The notes beneath the pieces are model-generated. The model did no database searches. It was not told where the DNA came from and saw only the letters and a program-made list of their open reading frames with translations. Shown here piece by piece: positions 50,159 through 59,153 of a stretch of 64,000 bases of DNA. Numbering within the stretch: position 1 is the stretch's first letter; each line of letters begins with the position of its first letter. The stretch is from JAFEBO01 sp044221315 (lineage in GTDB: Bacteria; Planctomycetota; Phycisphaerae; Phycisphaerales; UBA1924). Where the stretch lies: contig JBGAPK010000008.1 of the NCBI GenBank assembly GCA_044221315.1, forward strand, positions 73,653-137,652, read 5' to 3'. A program made the translations under genes and the position numbers.

Positions 50159-52459
50159 GTGAATGCTCGAAGCCAATCCACGCCCCCACCATTCGGCCCG
50201 GTTGCTCTGGCGCGGCTCCGTGCCGCACTTGCGCTCCTCTGCTTTTCACTGGGGCTTCTGGCGTCGTGGGAACTGCCGGCGAGGAACATTGGCGTTCCAT
50301 TAACCGGCGCATTCTGGCTCGCCGTGGCCATTCTCCTTGCCGGCGCCTCGCTTGCGCTCAAACGGTGGGGGTCGATCGCACTGTGTCTGGCTGCGATTGC
50401 GTTCGGCCTGGGTTGGGGGACGGTGCGTCTACGCGAAAGAAACCCCGCGGAAATCTCAGCACTTCTAGATCAAGGGCCCGCCCGAGACGTGATTCTCCGC
50501 CTCACGCTCCTCGAAACCCCGCGCCCATCCGCCAATCCGTACGACGCACAGTCCCTGACGGCTCTGGCTTCCTGCCGTGCCGCGGTCGCCGATGCGGGTG
50601 ACACGCAGGCGGTCGGCAAAGTCTGGCTCCGATTCCCCGCGAAAGGCCAACGCTCACCGAGGGCCGGCGACCGGCTGATCGCGAAGGGAACATTCCGTCC
50701 GATCGATCCTCCCCGCAATCCCGGCGAGTTTGATCGCCAGCGCTGGGCCCGCGACCGCGGGATCGAGGGGTCGTTTCGCGTTTCGGATGGCTCCATGATC
50801 CGGCCCGACGAGTCGCGGCCGCCCCTTTTCGAGCGGGCCGATCAAGCGTGGCTCCGCCTGCGAGCGGCTTTGCGGTCGCGCGCCTCAGCAGTGCTGGATC
50901 GCACCTCGCGAGATGCCGGCGACGACTCGCGCCAAATCCTTCGGGCGCTCCTCCTGGGCGAAGACCCGGCCAACCCCAGCGACGGCTTGCGGGCGTTTTA
51001 CCACCTCGGTCTCGCGCACATTCTCTCCATCAGCGGGTTTCACCTGGCGGTCTTCGCGGGCGCCGTGCTGCTGGTTCTCCGTCTCTTCGGTGATCTGGGC
51101 CGGCTCGAACCGCTGCTCGTCAGCGGTGCGATCGTTCTGTTCCTCATCATCGTGCCGCCGAGTTCGCCTCTCGTCCGGGCCGCGGCGATTCTGCTCGCGT
51201 TGCTCCTCGCAGAAACCTGGGGCCGGCGTTACGACCGCCTGACGCTGCTCTGCTGGGTTGCGCTCGCCGTACTGATCGTGCGCCCCAGCGAGCTGTGGGC
51301 GCTGGGATTTCAACTGAGCTTCGGCCTCGCGGGCGCGCTGCTCGGTTTGAACTCCCGGTTCCAGGAGCGGCTGTTTCCGCCGCCACTTGGCTCCCGCGCG
51401 CTCGAGCGAGGTCCGGCCCGGCGACTCCGTGACATTTTCCGAGTCATGCTCGCCACTGGTCTGCTCTGCTGGGGAATCTCGGCGCCCTGCATCGCGTGGA
51501 GCGTCGGCATCTTTAACCCGCTCGCTGTTCTGACCGGCATTCTGGTCACGCCGGTTCTCGTGTTGGTCCTTTGGATTGGATACGCCGCGCTGCTCGCCGG
51601 AATGCTGGCTCCCGGCCTTGCGGGCGCCTGTGCATCCATTCTCACGCGACTCACCGACTTCTCCGTTTCCACCGTGCTCTTCTTTGATTCGCTGCCCGGC
51701 GCCACCATCCGCATCCCGTGGCTGTCCGCGTCGTGGGCGATCGCGGCAACGGTGCTCCTTGCCCTTTGGTACAGGAGCGTGCGACTGCGTCGGCCCGCCT
51801 TCATCGGGTTCGCCTGCCTGCTTGCCGCCTGGGCCACGTTTGAGTTCACCTTTGGCCGCGCGCTGCCCGCCGAAGTCGTCACGCGTGTTCACCGCCTCGA
51901 CATGGGGACCGCGTCGTGCGCCATGATTCGCGACCACTCCGCGGCGGTCATGATCGACGCCGGAACCCGGTCCCCGGCATCCCACGGGGGCGAACTTCCG
52001 TCGATTGCCCGCGCTCTTGGAGTGATCCGCCTTGATGCTCTGGTCCTCACCTCCGGTGCTACCGAGTCTCTCTCGGGCGCGCCCGAGGTCATCCGGTCGC
52101 TCGCGCCGGCGCGGCTGGTTCTTATCGCCGACGCCGCGGAGGACCCGGCGATGGAGCCGGTTCTGGGCCTCGCCGCGGAGCACAGAATTACGGTCGAACG
52201 GGCCGAATCCGCGCGTGCCTATCTCGCGACACGTGGCATGACCATTCCGCCCGAATCTCTTGCCCCGGCCGGTTCGGGAGAGCAGGCGGGCATGCTGACC
52301 ACAGACCTCTTGTCCGACGGGATGATCCGGCGGACGGTCTGGAAACGTCCGCGTCGGCCGGCAGCAAATCGAGCGGCAAAAATGCCGGGCAAACCCTTGA
52401 AAAGAAGCCTCACTCGGCCCTGCAAACTGGCCGACATCGCCATTTGGGAGCATCCTTAA
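50159..52459 (+). CDS. comEC: ComEC/Rec2-like protein with degenerate C-terminal metallo-beta-lactamase domain
   Basis: 766 residues, normal length. N-terminal membrane helices and an OB-fold region (GKVWLRFPAKGQRSPRAGDRL) precede the competence domain: LLLGEDPANPSDGLRAFYHLGLAHILSISGFHLAVFAG is the family hallmark, with more than eight helices after it. ComEC forms the inner-membrane DNA uptake channel. In the C-terminal domain the usual DVGQGDA is DMGTASC (about residue 580) and the metal motif HxDxDH(x)GG is TSGATESLSGA, so the metal ligands are missing. It starts at GTG 50159. The domain is therefore predicted inactive as a nuclease; other competence genes were not seen. Confidence 0.88.
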   Translation: MNARSQSTPPPFGPVALARLRAALALLCFSLGLLASWELPARNIGVPLTGAFWLAVAILLAGASLALKRWGSIALCLAAIAFGLGWGTVRLRERNPAEISALLDQGPARDVILRLTLLETPRPSANPYDAQSLTALASCRAAVADAGDTQAVGKVWLRFPAKGQRSPRAGDRLIAKGTFRPIDPPRNPGEFDRQRWARDRGIEGSFRVSDGSMIRPDESRPPLFERADQAWLRLRAALRSRASAVLDRTSRDAGDDSRQILRALLLGEDPANPSDGLRAFYHLGLAHILSISGFHLAVFAGAVLLVLRLFGDLGRLEPLLVSGAIVLFLIIVPPSSPLVRAAAILLALLLAETWGRRYDRLTLLCWVALAVLIVRPSELWALGFQLSFGLAGALLGLNSRFQERLFPPPLGSRALERGPARRLRDIFRVMLATGLLCWGISAPCIAWSVGIFNPLAVLTGILVTPVLVLVLWIGYAALLAGMLAPGLAGACASILTRLTDFSVSTVLFFDSLPGATIRIPWLSASWAIAATVLLALWYRSVRLRRPAFIGFACLLAAWATFEFTFGRALPAEVVTRVHRLDMGTASCAMIRDHSAAVMIDAGTRSPASHGGELPSIARALGVIRLDALVLTSGATESLSGAPEVIRSLAPARLVLIADAAEDPAMEPVLGLAAEHRITVERAESARAYLATRGMTIPPESLAPAGSGEQAGMLTTDLLSDGMIRRTVWKRPRRPAANRAAKMPGKPLKRSLTRPCKLADIAIWEHP

Positions 52460-52527
52460 CGGAGTCGCGTGCGCACTGTTCTGGCGTACCCTTCGGGGTT
52501 CTCGGGCCTTGAGTCGTTGGGGGCTTC

Positions 52528-54183
52528 ATGTCTTTGCGTCGGCAGATTTGTTTGGCGGCGGCATTCGCGGGGCTTTGCGCCGCTCCGGTGGCCGCACGCG
52601 CCGAGTTCATCTACAAGGTCGTCTCGATTCCATTGCTTCCGGGCGCAAGCCGGGGTGAGGCGACCGCCGTGAATAACCAGGGCGTGGTCGTGGGACGCTG
52701 CCTGATCGAGTCAACGCAGACTTATTCAGGCTTCGTCTTTGATTCTTCATTACCCGCCTCCGACACCAATCCTCTCGACCTTGGCCCTTTGGGTCCGGCG
52801 GACGAACACGGCCTCTGGGGCGTGAACGATCAGGGCATTATCGTCGGCACACGGACGAACGAGAACGGCGATGCAAACCGCGCCCTTCTTATCACCCGCG
52901 ATCCCGACGACGGATCACTCGTCTACGGCGACATCACCGTCGCCCCGACGCCGCTCGTCGCTGCGTCGGATGCGCAGGCCCGCGGCATCAACAACCTTGG
53001 CACCATCGCCGGCATCGCCAGTTTTCCCTGCTCGCCGACGCAGTCGGCCGGTATCGGGTGCCGGTGGAGCCCCGGCGGTTCGTTCATATCAAAGCTCCTC
53101 GCCAGCAACGACATCTGTTCTCCCGGTGCGGCACTTGCTGTCAACGAGGGCGGAGAACTTGCGGGCTGGGCGCTCATGAATGTCGGCGGCGAGACCGCGC
53201 CGGTCTTCATGGCGCGCCCGTTCACGTGCGACGATTCCGGTCAGGTCCCGCTTCCCACATTCTCCGGCGGCGCGGAGGAGGGCAAGGCGTTTTCCATCAG
53301 CAACTTCGGCGACGTCTGCGGCATCGCGCAGGATGCATCCGACTCCGGACGCATCCACCCGGCCGTCTGGCTGGGCGGAACAATCATCAAACTGCGATCC
53401 GTGGGCGGGGGATACGCGGAGGGCTCGATGGCCCTCTCCATCAACGGTGCCGACGACATCGTGGGGCGGAGCGGCAGCGAAGACTCCGGGCAGGCCGTTG
53501 TCTGGTACGGCGCCGGCGAGAACCCGAGCCCGCTTATCGAAAAGGCCGATCCGTCCGGGCACGGAGCCGGGTACCGGCTGATCGCCGCGAATGCGATTAG
53601 CGACGGCGGCTTCATTGTGGGCCGCGGCGTCGGCATCGCCCCGGGAGACGCATCGGGCCGGCAGGTCCCGTTCATACTTATGCCCTGCGTGCCGGTGGTC
53701 ACCCGGAGTCCGCCAAGCCAGACGACGTGCCTCCGCGGCAGGGTCGCCCTATCTGTTCATGCAGTCGGTGCCGTCAACCCGACGACCAACGCGCTGGACT
53801 ACCGCTGGAAGTTCAAGGACGAGTTCCTCGAGAACGGCAGCCGCCCCGACGGAGCCAGAATCTCCGGCGCGAACACCCGCGACCTGGTCGTCGAGGATTT
53901 CGGATTTGCAAACGAGGGCGATTACTCTGTGGTCATTAGCGGCAGCTGCGGCGGGATTACGACTTCCGCGGCGCACGTCACCGTCTGTCTCGCCGATCTT
54001 TCATGCGACGGATACGTCTCCGACACCGACTTCCCGATCTTCATCAGGGCCTACGACCTGCTGGATTGTTCCGACCCGGCGATGGGCTTTGACTGCCCGG
54101 CCGATCTGAATCGGGACGGGCTGGTGGACGACGCCGATTTCGTGCTGTTCGTTCAGGCGTACGAACTGCTGTTCTGCTTCTAA
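52528..54183 (+). CDS. Secreted HAF-repeat/Ig-like protein with dockerin-like C-terminus
   Basis: 551 residues. A signal peptide (AAAFAGLCAAPVAARA) leads into repeats of the HAF type (GEATAVNNQGVVVGR, LWGVNDQGIIVGT, ARGINNLGTIAGI, AFSISNFGDVCGI, ALSINGADDIVGR), each about 50 residues and forming a beta-propeller-like domain. An Ig-like segment (VTRSPPSQTTCLRGRVALSV, ANEGDYSVVISGSCG) follows. The C-terminal shared module reads LADLSCDGYVSDTDFPIFIR and CPADLNRDGLVDDADFVLFV, ending ELLFCF rather than LLCP. It is the only such protein of the five on the plus strand. Its stop overlaps the stop of the acyltransferase gene. Confidence 0.87.
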   Translation: MSLRRQICLAAAFAGLCAAPVAARAEFIYKVVSIPLLPGASRGEATAVNNQGVVVGRCLIESTQTYSGFVFDSSLPASDTNPLDLGPLGPADEHGLWGVNDQGIIVGTRTNENGDANRALLITRDPDDGSLVYGDITVAPTPLVAASDAQARGINNLGTIAGIASFPCSPTQSAGIGCRWSPGGSFISKLLASNDICSPGAALAVNEGGELAGWALMNVGGETAPVFMARPFTCDDSGQVPLPTFSGGAEEGKAFSISNFGDVCGIAQDASDSGRIHPAVWLGGTIIKLRSVGGGYAEGSMALSINGADDIVGRSGSEDSGQAVVWYGAGENPSPLIEKADPSGHGAGYRLIAANAISDGGFIVGRGVGIAPGDASGRQVPFILMPCVPVVTRSPPSQTTCLRGRVALSVHAVGAVNPTTNALDYRWKFKDEFLENGSRPDGARISGANTRDLVVEDFGFANEGDYSVVISGSCGGITTSAAHVTVCLADLSCDGYVSDTDFPIFIRAYDLLDCSDPAMGFDCPADLNRDGLVDDADFVLFVQAYELLFCF

Positions 54184-54824
54184 GGGCTCCGGCGCACCAG
54201 AGCACGCGCCGGCACGCCCGCCACGCGAGCGCCCGAAGGCACATCGCGGATCACGACAGAGCCCGCGCCCACCGTGCATCCGGATCCGATGTGTCGCTCC
54301 GGTCCGACGCGGCATCCAACCCCCAGCAGGCTGGAGGTTCCGACGGTGCTGCCGCCCGCCACGACGGATCCGGGTGCGATGTGGCAGTTCCGCCCGATCC
54401 GGCAATCATGCTCGACGATGGCGCCGGTGTTGATGATGGCGTGGGCATCTACCCGCGCGAAGGAGTGCACGACCGCCAGGGGCCCGACGAAGACGCCGTC
54501 GCCGAGGGTCGCCGTCGGCGATACGTAAGCGCGCGGCGAAACCACGGGCGCCGCCGCACGGGCGTCGGAGTTTCCCAACCCTCCGAGCACGCGTTCGCGC
54601 AGCGAGACGTTGCCGAGGCATATGAGGAACCGCGTCCCGGCGGCGGGTGGCGTCGTCAGGCTCCCCAGGTGGGGGAGTTTCAGCCTTGCGATCGCGGGGG
54701 CGTCGGCCCGGTCGTCGAGAACGCCGGCGACGGGGAGGCCGAGGAGGCCGAGCGCCTCGGCGACGACGAGGGCGTGACCTCCGCCTCCTATGAGCACAAT
54801 GCCGTGTTGTGGGCGCTCCGACAT
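54180..54824 (-). CDS. NeuD/PglD-like sugar O-acyltransferase (hexapeptide repeat)
   Basis: 214 residues. The N-terminal Rossmann-like part (HGIVLIGGGGHALVVAEALG) is the PglD/NeuD domain. A left-handed beta-helix of hexapeptide repeats follows (TATLGDGVFVGPLAVV, ARVDAHAIINTGAIVEHDCRIG, GGSTVGTSSLLGVGC). The catalytic-base His is expected in VEHDCRIG (about residue 143). Members acetylate UDP-aminosugars such as UDP-4-amino sugars or modify sialic acid precursors. No aminotransferase gene is nearby, so the substrate is unclear. It converges with, and overlaps by 4 bases, the HAF-repeat gene and is divergent from mqnA. Confidence 0.87.
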   Translation of the reverse strand: MSERPQHGIVLIGGGGHALVVAEALGLLGLPVAGVLDDRADAPAIARLKLPHLGSLTTPPAAGTRFLICLGNVSLRERVLGGLGNSDARAAAPVVSPRAYVSPTATLGDGVFVGPLAVVHSFARVDAHAIINTGAIVEHDCRIGRNCHIAPGSVVAGGSTVGTSSLLGVGCRVGPERHIGSGCTVGAGSVVIRDVPSGARVAGVPARALVRRSP

Positions 54825-54926
54825 GCAGATACCTTCGGCGATGCGCTGGTTCGGGCTGAAGGGAACCCGGCGGAGGGGCGGCAGTCCTTTCTATACGTGG
54901 GGGGCGACGCGCGCAAGAATGAACAG

Positions 54927-55742
54927 ATGGACCCTGTTCGCATCGGCATCGTGAAGTTCCTCAACACCGTCCCGCTGGCGGACGGGCTGGACAAGGTGCA
55001 CGGGCTGGCGCTGGTCCCCGCGGCCCCGTCCGGGCTGGGCGCGATGCTCGAGCGGGGTGAGATCGATCTGGGGCTGGTGAGCGTCATCGATGCGGCGAGG
55101 TCGTCGGTCCCGCTTTCGATGCTCTCCTGCGGCATGATCGGGAGCGACGGGCCCACGCTGACCGTCCGGCTCTTCTCGGCGGTGCCCGCATCTTCCATCA
55201 GAACTCTCCACGCCGACCCGGACAGTCACACTTCCGTGGCACTGGCACGGATCGTCCTGCGCCGGCTGGTCAACGTGCGGGCGAAGGTCGAGAGTTTCGA
55301 TCCATCGGCGGGCGAGTGGCCCGAATCGCTGGTGCTGATCGGCGACAAGGTGGTGACCGCCTCTCCCCCGGCAGTCCAGTATCCGCACCAGCTCGATCTG
55401 GGCGAGGAATGGAAGAAACTCACGGGCCTTCCGTTCGTGTACGCGCTGTGGATGTGCCGGAGCGCCGACCTGGATGATGCGGAGCGTCGGCAGCGCATCG
55501 GCGTGGGGGCGGCGCTGCTGGACCGGCAATTGAGGCACAATCTCACGCGACTGAACCGGATCATCGAGGATCGGGCGCCGCAGTTCGGATGGCCTCGTGA
55601 CCTGGCGCGCCGGTACATCGGGGAGTTGCTGCGTTACCGTGTGGGAGAGGCGGAGAAGAGCGCCGTCGCGCGATTCTTTGAGGAGTGCGTTGCGGCGGAC
55701 CTCATCGCGCCGGATCGGGCGATCACCCACTGGGTTGAGTGA
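54927..55742 (+). CDS. mqnA: Chorismate dehydratase MqnA (futalosine pathway)
   Basis: 271 residues. It has the periplasmic-binding-protein-like fold of MqnA/MqnD: VRIGIVKFLNTVPLADGLD at the start, ERGEIDLGLVSVIDAARSS, CGMIGSDGPTLTVRLFSAVP, and LGEEWKKLTGLPFVYALWMC. It dehydrates chorismate to 3-enolpyruvylbenzoate for menaquinone synthesis by the futalosine route. The ATG at 54927 fits the family start; the in-frame upstream part is antisense to the acyltransferase gene and discarded. The sigma-like gene follows 4 bases after its stop, so they are co-transcribed. Chorismate comes from the aroG and aroC steps present elsewhere in the window. Confidence 0.93.
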   Translation: MDPVRIGIVKFLNTVPLADGLDKVHGLALVPAAPSGLGAMLERGEIDLGLVSVIDAARSSVPLSMLSCGMIGSDGPTLTVRLFSAVPASSIRTLHADPDSHTSVALARIVLRRLVNVRAKVESFDPSAGEWPESLVLIGDKVVTASPPAVQYPHQLDLGEEWKKLTGLPFVYALWMCRSADLDDAERRQRIGVGAALLDRQLRHNLTRLNRIIEDRAPQFGWPRDLARRYIGELLRYRVGEAEKSAVARFFEECVAADLIAPDRAITHWVE

Positions 55743-55746
55743 ACAC

Positions 55747-57438
55747 ATGCCGGCCTGGCCGAAGCTGAAAGTCCGCGTGCTGGCCGACCTGGCGGAGCAG
55801 CTGCGCTTCGCGCCGCGGAGCGCGGTGGTGAAGGACATCGGGCGGGCGGTCCGCACGATCGACGTCATCGATCCGTCCCAGTCGTACCCCGGGGAATGGG
55901 TGGTCTTTCGCGTAACGGGGTACCGGGGGGAGGAGCGGTCGGGAGAACTGGCAACCATCCCGGGTGCACTCCTGCGGGCGGAATGGCCGCGGTTTGTCGA
56001 GCGGCTGTGCGCGCAGTCGCGGCTGAGAGCGGAGGACCTTGCTTCGTTCGGCCCGGGCATCTCGCAGGCCGAGCTGCTGGCGAGGTGGAACGTGAATCGC
56101 AAGACGCTGGAGCGGTATCGGTCGAAGGGCCTGCTCGCGCTGCGGGTCCTGGGGCTTCGGGGTCGGAGCGAACTTCTGTTTCCCGCGGCGGTCGTGGGCC
56201 GTTACGAGAAGGAGAATGCGCCGGCGCTTCGGCGTGCCCGGGTGTTCTCACGGGTCGACGCGTCCGGCAGGGAGCGGATCGCACGTCGGGCCGCGAAACT
56301 CGCGGCGCGGGCAAAGGTCTCACGCTCCCGGCTCGCGGCGCACCTGGCGCGCCGGACCGGGCGGGCGAAGGGGACGATCGCGCGGCTGATTCCACCGTCA
56401 CGCGCGCAGGGCAGGGCCGCATCCCGCCAGGGTCCGAGCGCACGCGCGCGCCTGCTCGAGGCTTGGGATCGGGGCGCGGGAGTTGGCGACCTGGCCCGCC
56501 GCGCGCGTAAGTCGCGCGCGGCGATCATCCGCTCGCTGAGCCTTGCGCGCGCGGTGAGGATCGAGAACTGGGATCCGTCGTCGCGCGTGCCGCGGGCAAA
56601 GTTGGCGCCGGGGCGGCCTCCGCTTGCGGCCATCGCGGGATGCTTTCCGCTCGCGGCGGAGGTTGCAACTCCGGCCGTGGAAAGCGATCTGGGGTCTTTG
56701 CTTGACTCGATGAGCATTCGGGAGATAGTGCCGCCGGAGAGGGAGCGCGAATTGGTCCTGGCGCACCATGCGCTGGTATCGCTGGCGGCGCGGTCGATCG
56801 GCGGGGCGCGCAGCGTTGAGGCCCTGGACACGGCCGAGACGGCGCTGCGCTGGGTATTCAAACTGCGGGCGGAACTGGTCCGGGCGCACAGGGCGGTGAT
56901 TATCGAGTCGATCGGAGCGCTCGCCGGACCATCGGAGCCCTCGGCCGGCTTTGACCTGCGGCGGCTCGACCCGGCGGTGCTGGTTTCGGCTCTTGCGGCG
57001 GGCGTGAGCGCGGCGTCGGGGGCGATCGAGCAGTTCACCCCGCTTGAGACGGCCAGACGCGGGATCGGCGGGCGGCTTGCGGCTCCCGTGGGTCTTGCTG
57101 TGGGAAAGGCGCTGGCAGAGTGGGCGGTGCTGCACGCGGAAGATATGCGCCGGGCGGGGGAGCGGACGGCGATGGGGCGCGCGGTGCGGAGTCTCGAGGC
57201 GATCGGGGCGCCGGACTGGGCGATGAGCGTCTGCCCGTGGACGGAGGCGCTGTCTCCGATGCTGCGGGCGGATCTTTCGGGACTGCCGGCCGACGTCGCG
57301 GAGATTCTGATGCTTCGCGACGGGAGAGACGCGACCCGGCCTCACAGCATCGGAGAAATCGCAGAACGGATCAAGGTCACCCGGGCACGGGCGGCCGAGA
57401 GGGTGCAGGCGGCGCTCCGGGCCTGTTCAGGACGATGA
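55747..57438 (+). CDS. Multi-HTH sigma-70-like DNA-binding protein of unknown role
   Basis: 563 residues, soluble. Several helix-turn-helix segments are visible: a MerR/excisionase-like one at about 105-130 (SQAELLARWNVNRKTLERYRSKG), basic ones near 185-215 and 245-268, and a C-terminal one at about 515-560 (VAEILMLRDGRDATRPHSIGEIAERIKVTRARAAERVQAAL). The last resembles sigma-70 region 4. Residues 330-395 (ERERELVLAHHALVSLAARSIGG) resemble region 2. No clear -10 recognition block (YFPR-type) was found, and the RNA polymerase binding surface is not certain. It could be a divergent sigma factor or a relative without polymerase function. It is cotranscribed with mqnA and precedes gatB by 80 bases. 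Confidence 0.72.
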   Translation: MPAWPKLKVRVLADLAEQLRFAPRSAVVKDIGRAVRTIDVIDPSQSYPGEWVVFRVTGYRGEERSGELATIPGALLRAEWPRFVERLCAQSRLRAEDLASFGPGISQAELLARWNVNRKTLERYRSKGLLALRVLGLRGRSELLFPAAVVGRYEKENAPALRRARVFSRVDASGRERIARRAAKLAARAKVSRSRLAAHLARRTGRAKGTIARLIPPSRAQGRAASRQGPSARARLLEAWDRGAGVGDLARRARKSRAAIIRSLSLARAVRIENWDPSSRVPRAKLAPGRPPLAAIAGCFPLAAEVATPAVESDLGSLLDSMSIREIVPPERERELVLAHHALVSLAARSIGGARSVEALDTAETALRWVFKLRAELVRAHRAVIIESIGALAGPSEPSAGFDLRRLDPAVLVSALAAGVSAASGAIEQFTPLETARRGIGGRLAAPVGLAVGKALAEWAVLHAEDMRRAGERTAMGRAVRSLEAIGAPDWAMSVCPWTEALSPMLRADLSGLPADVAEILMLRDGRDATRPHSIGEIAERIKVTRARAAERVQAALRACSGR

Positions 57439-57518
57439 CGAAGCGATGCGCTCGTGTCGGGCGAGCGGCAAGACCGGCCCCGGCTCTGGCGTTCAATTCA
57501 ACCGATACGATCCCACGC

Positions 57519-59141
57519 ATGTCCTACTCCGCCTCCGACATCGATCGCATCAAGCTCATCGTGGGGATGGAGGTGCACGTCGAACTGGCGACGCGAACGA
57601 AAATGTTCAGCCGCTCGCCAAGCCCCGCGTGCCCGGAATTCGATCCGCACGATAACCCACGGATCGGGCCCAACACCCTGATCGACGCGACCGTGCTGGC
57701 GTTGCCGGGCGCGCTGCCGGTCATGAACAAGGCGGCGGTGGACATGGCCATCATGGTCGGGCTGGCGCTGAACTGCCAGATCGCCCCGGTGACCAAGTGG
57801 GACCGCAAAAGCTATTTCTACCCGGACCTGCCCAAGGCCTATCAGATCAGCCAGTACGACCTGCCGATCTGTTTTGATGGATCGATCGACGTGCCGGCCG
57901 TGGACGACAAGGGACAGGTCGATCTGGAGGCTGAGCCGACGCGGATCGGAATCCTTCGGGCGCACCTCGAAGAAGACGCGGGCAAGTTGCTCCACGAGGC
58001 GCCGGGCGGCGGGCCGATCGACGGTTCGATCGCCGATTACAACCGTGCGGGAACGCCCCTGCTCGAGATCGTGACGCAGCCCGAGTTCGGAAGCAGCGCG
58101 CAGGTGGTGGCATTCTGCAAGCAACTGAGGAATATCTGCCGCTTCCTCGGGGTGACCGAGGGCGTGATGCAGCGGGGGCACATGCGATTTGAGCCCAACA
58201 TAAACCTTCAACTGACGATGAAGGACGGCAAGTTCATCAAGACTCCGATCGTCGAGGTCAAGAACCTCAACAGCTTCAGGTCGGTGGAGAACGCCATCGA
58301 GTACGAATTCCGCGAGCAGCCGAAACGCTGGCTGGCCGATCGTCGCGAGATGGGCAAAGGAACCAAGCAGACCCGCGGCTGGGACGACCGCGCCGAAGGC
58401 GGGCGCGGCGCGACGGTGCTCCAGCGGGAGAAGGAAGATGCGCACGACTACCGGTACTTTCCCGATCCCGACCTCGTGCCGGTCGTGGTGAGCGAGGAGT
58501 GGAAAGAGACCATCCGAGCCCGCATTCCCGAACTGCCCCTGGCCCGCTTCGCCCGGTTCATGGAAGAGTTCGGCCTCGGGAAGAAAGAAGCGGCGGCGCT
58601 GATCGACGAGCGGGACGTCTGTGTGTTTTACGAGAACACGATCGCGGCGATGGAGGAGATCGGAGTTTCCCACCCGCGCGCCGGGAAACTGGCCGCGAAC
58701 ATCCTGCTCCAGTCGGGCGCGAAGCGGGCGAACGAGCGCCACGTCGAGATCGACCGGCTCGGCATCACTCCCGGGCAGGTCGCGGCGATCGGCAAGCTCC
58801 GCGAGGATGGGAAGCTGAATAACCAGAACGCGGACGAGTTGTTCGGGTTGCTCTGTGAGACTAAGAGACAAGACGGCCAGGACAAATCCGCATCGTCCGT
58901 GCTGGCCGAAGTCGAATCCATCGCTTCGGGCAAGAACATGCTCACCGTGCGCGACGATGCGGCGATGGCGCGCTGGGTCGATCAGGCCATCGCCGAGAAC
59001 GCGCAGGCAGCGGCCGATGTCAGGGCGGGCAAAGTTGCGGCGGCCGGACGCCTTGTGGGCGCTGCCATGAAGCTCTCCGGCGGCAGCGGCGACGCCAAAG
59101 CGCTCCGCGAGGCCATCCTGGCGAAACTGGGCGCCGGATAA
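57519..59141 (+). CDS. gatB: Aspartyl/glutamyl-tRNA amidotransferase subunit B
   Basis: 540 residues, slightly longer than usual. GatB blocks include IVGMEVHVELATRTKMFSRS, PGALPVMNKAAVDMAIMVGL, FYPDLPKAYQISQYDLPIC, EDAGKLLHE, YNRAGTPLLEIVTQPE, VMQRGHMRFEPNINL, VEVKNLNSFRSVENAIEYE and DAHDYRYFPDPDL. A C-terminal YqeY-like helical domain follows, with charged helices to LREAILAKLGAG. It amidates misacylated Glu-tRNAGln or Asp-tRNAAsn in the GatCAB complex. GatA and GatC are not in the window. The ATG at 57519 gives the canonical start. It follows the sigma-like gene by 80 bases and precedes the LptF-type gene by 12 bases, so co-transcription is possible. Confidence 0.96.
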   Translation: MSYSASDIDRIKLIVGMEVHVELATRTKMFSRSPSPACPEFDPHDNPRIGPNTLIDATVLALPGALPVMNKAAVDMAIMVGLALNCQIAPVTKWDRKSYFYPDLPKAYQISQYDLPICFDGSIDVPAVDDKGQVDLEAEPTRIGILRAHLEEDAGKLLHEAPGGGPIDGSIADYNRAGTPLLEIVTQPEFGSSAQVVAFCKQLRNICRFLGVTEGVMQRGHMRFEPNINLQLTMKDGKFIKTPIVEVKNLNSFRSVENAIEYEFREQPKRWLADRREMGKGTKQTRGWDDRAEGGRGATVLQREKEDAHDYRYFPDPDLVPVVVSEEWKETIRARIPELPLARFARFMEEFGLGKKEAAALIDERDVCVFYENTIAAMEEIGVSHPRAGKLAANILLQSGAKRANERHVEIDRLGITPGQVAAIGKLREDGKLNNQNADELFGLLCETKRQDGQDKSASSVLAEVESIASGKNMLTVRDDAAMARWVDQAIAENAQAAADVRAGKVAAAGRLVGAAMKLSGGSGDAKALREAILAKLGAG

Positions 59142-59153
59142 TCCCTTCCTCAA

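Noticed and set aside
50885..52453. A 522-codon minus-strand frame
   Set aside because: It is antisense to comEC, whose competence domain is unmistakable. The frame is Arg/Glu/Gln-rich and shows no fold-like pattern.
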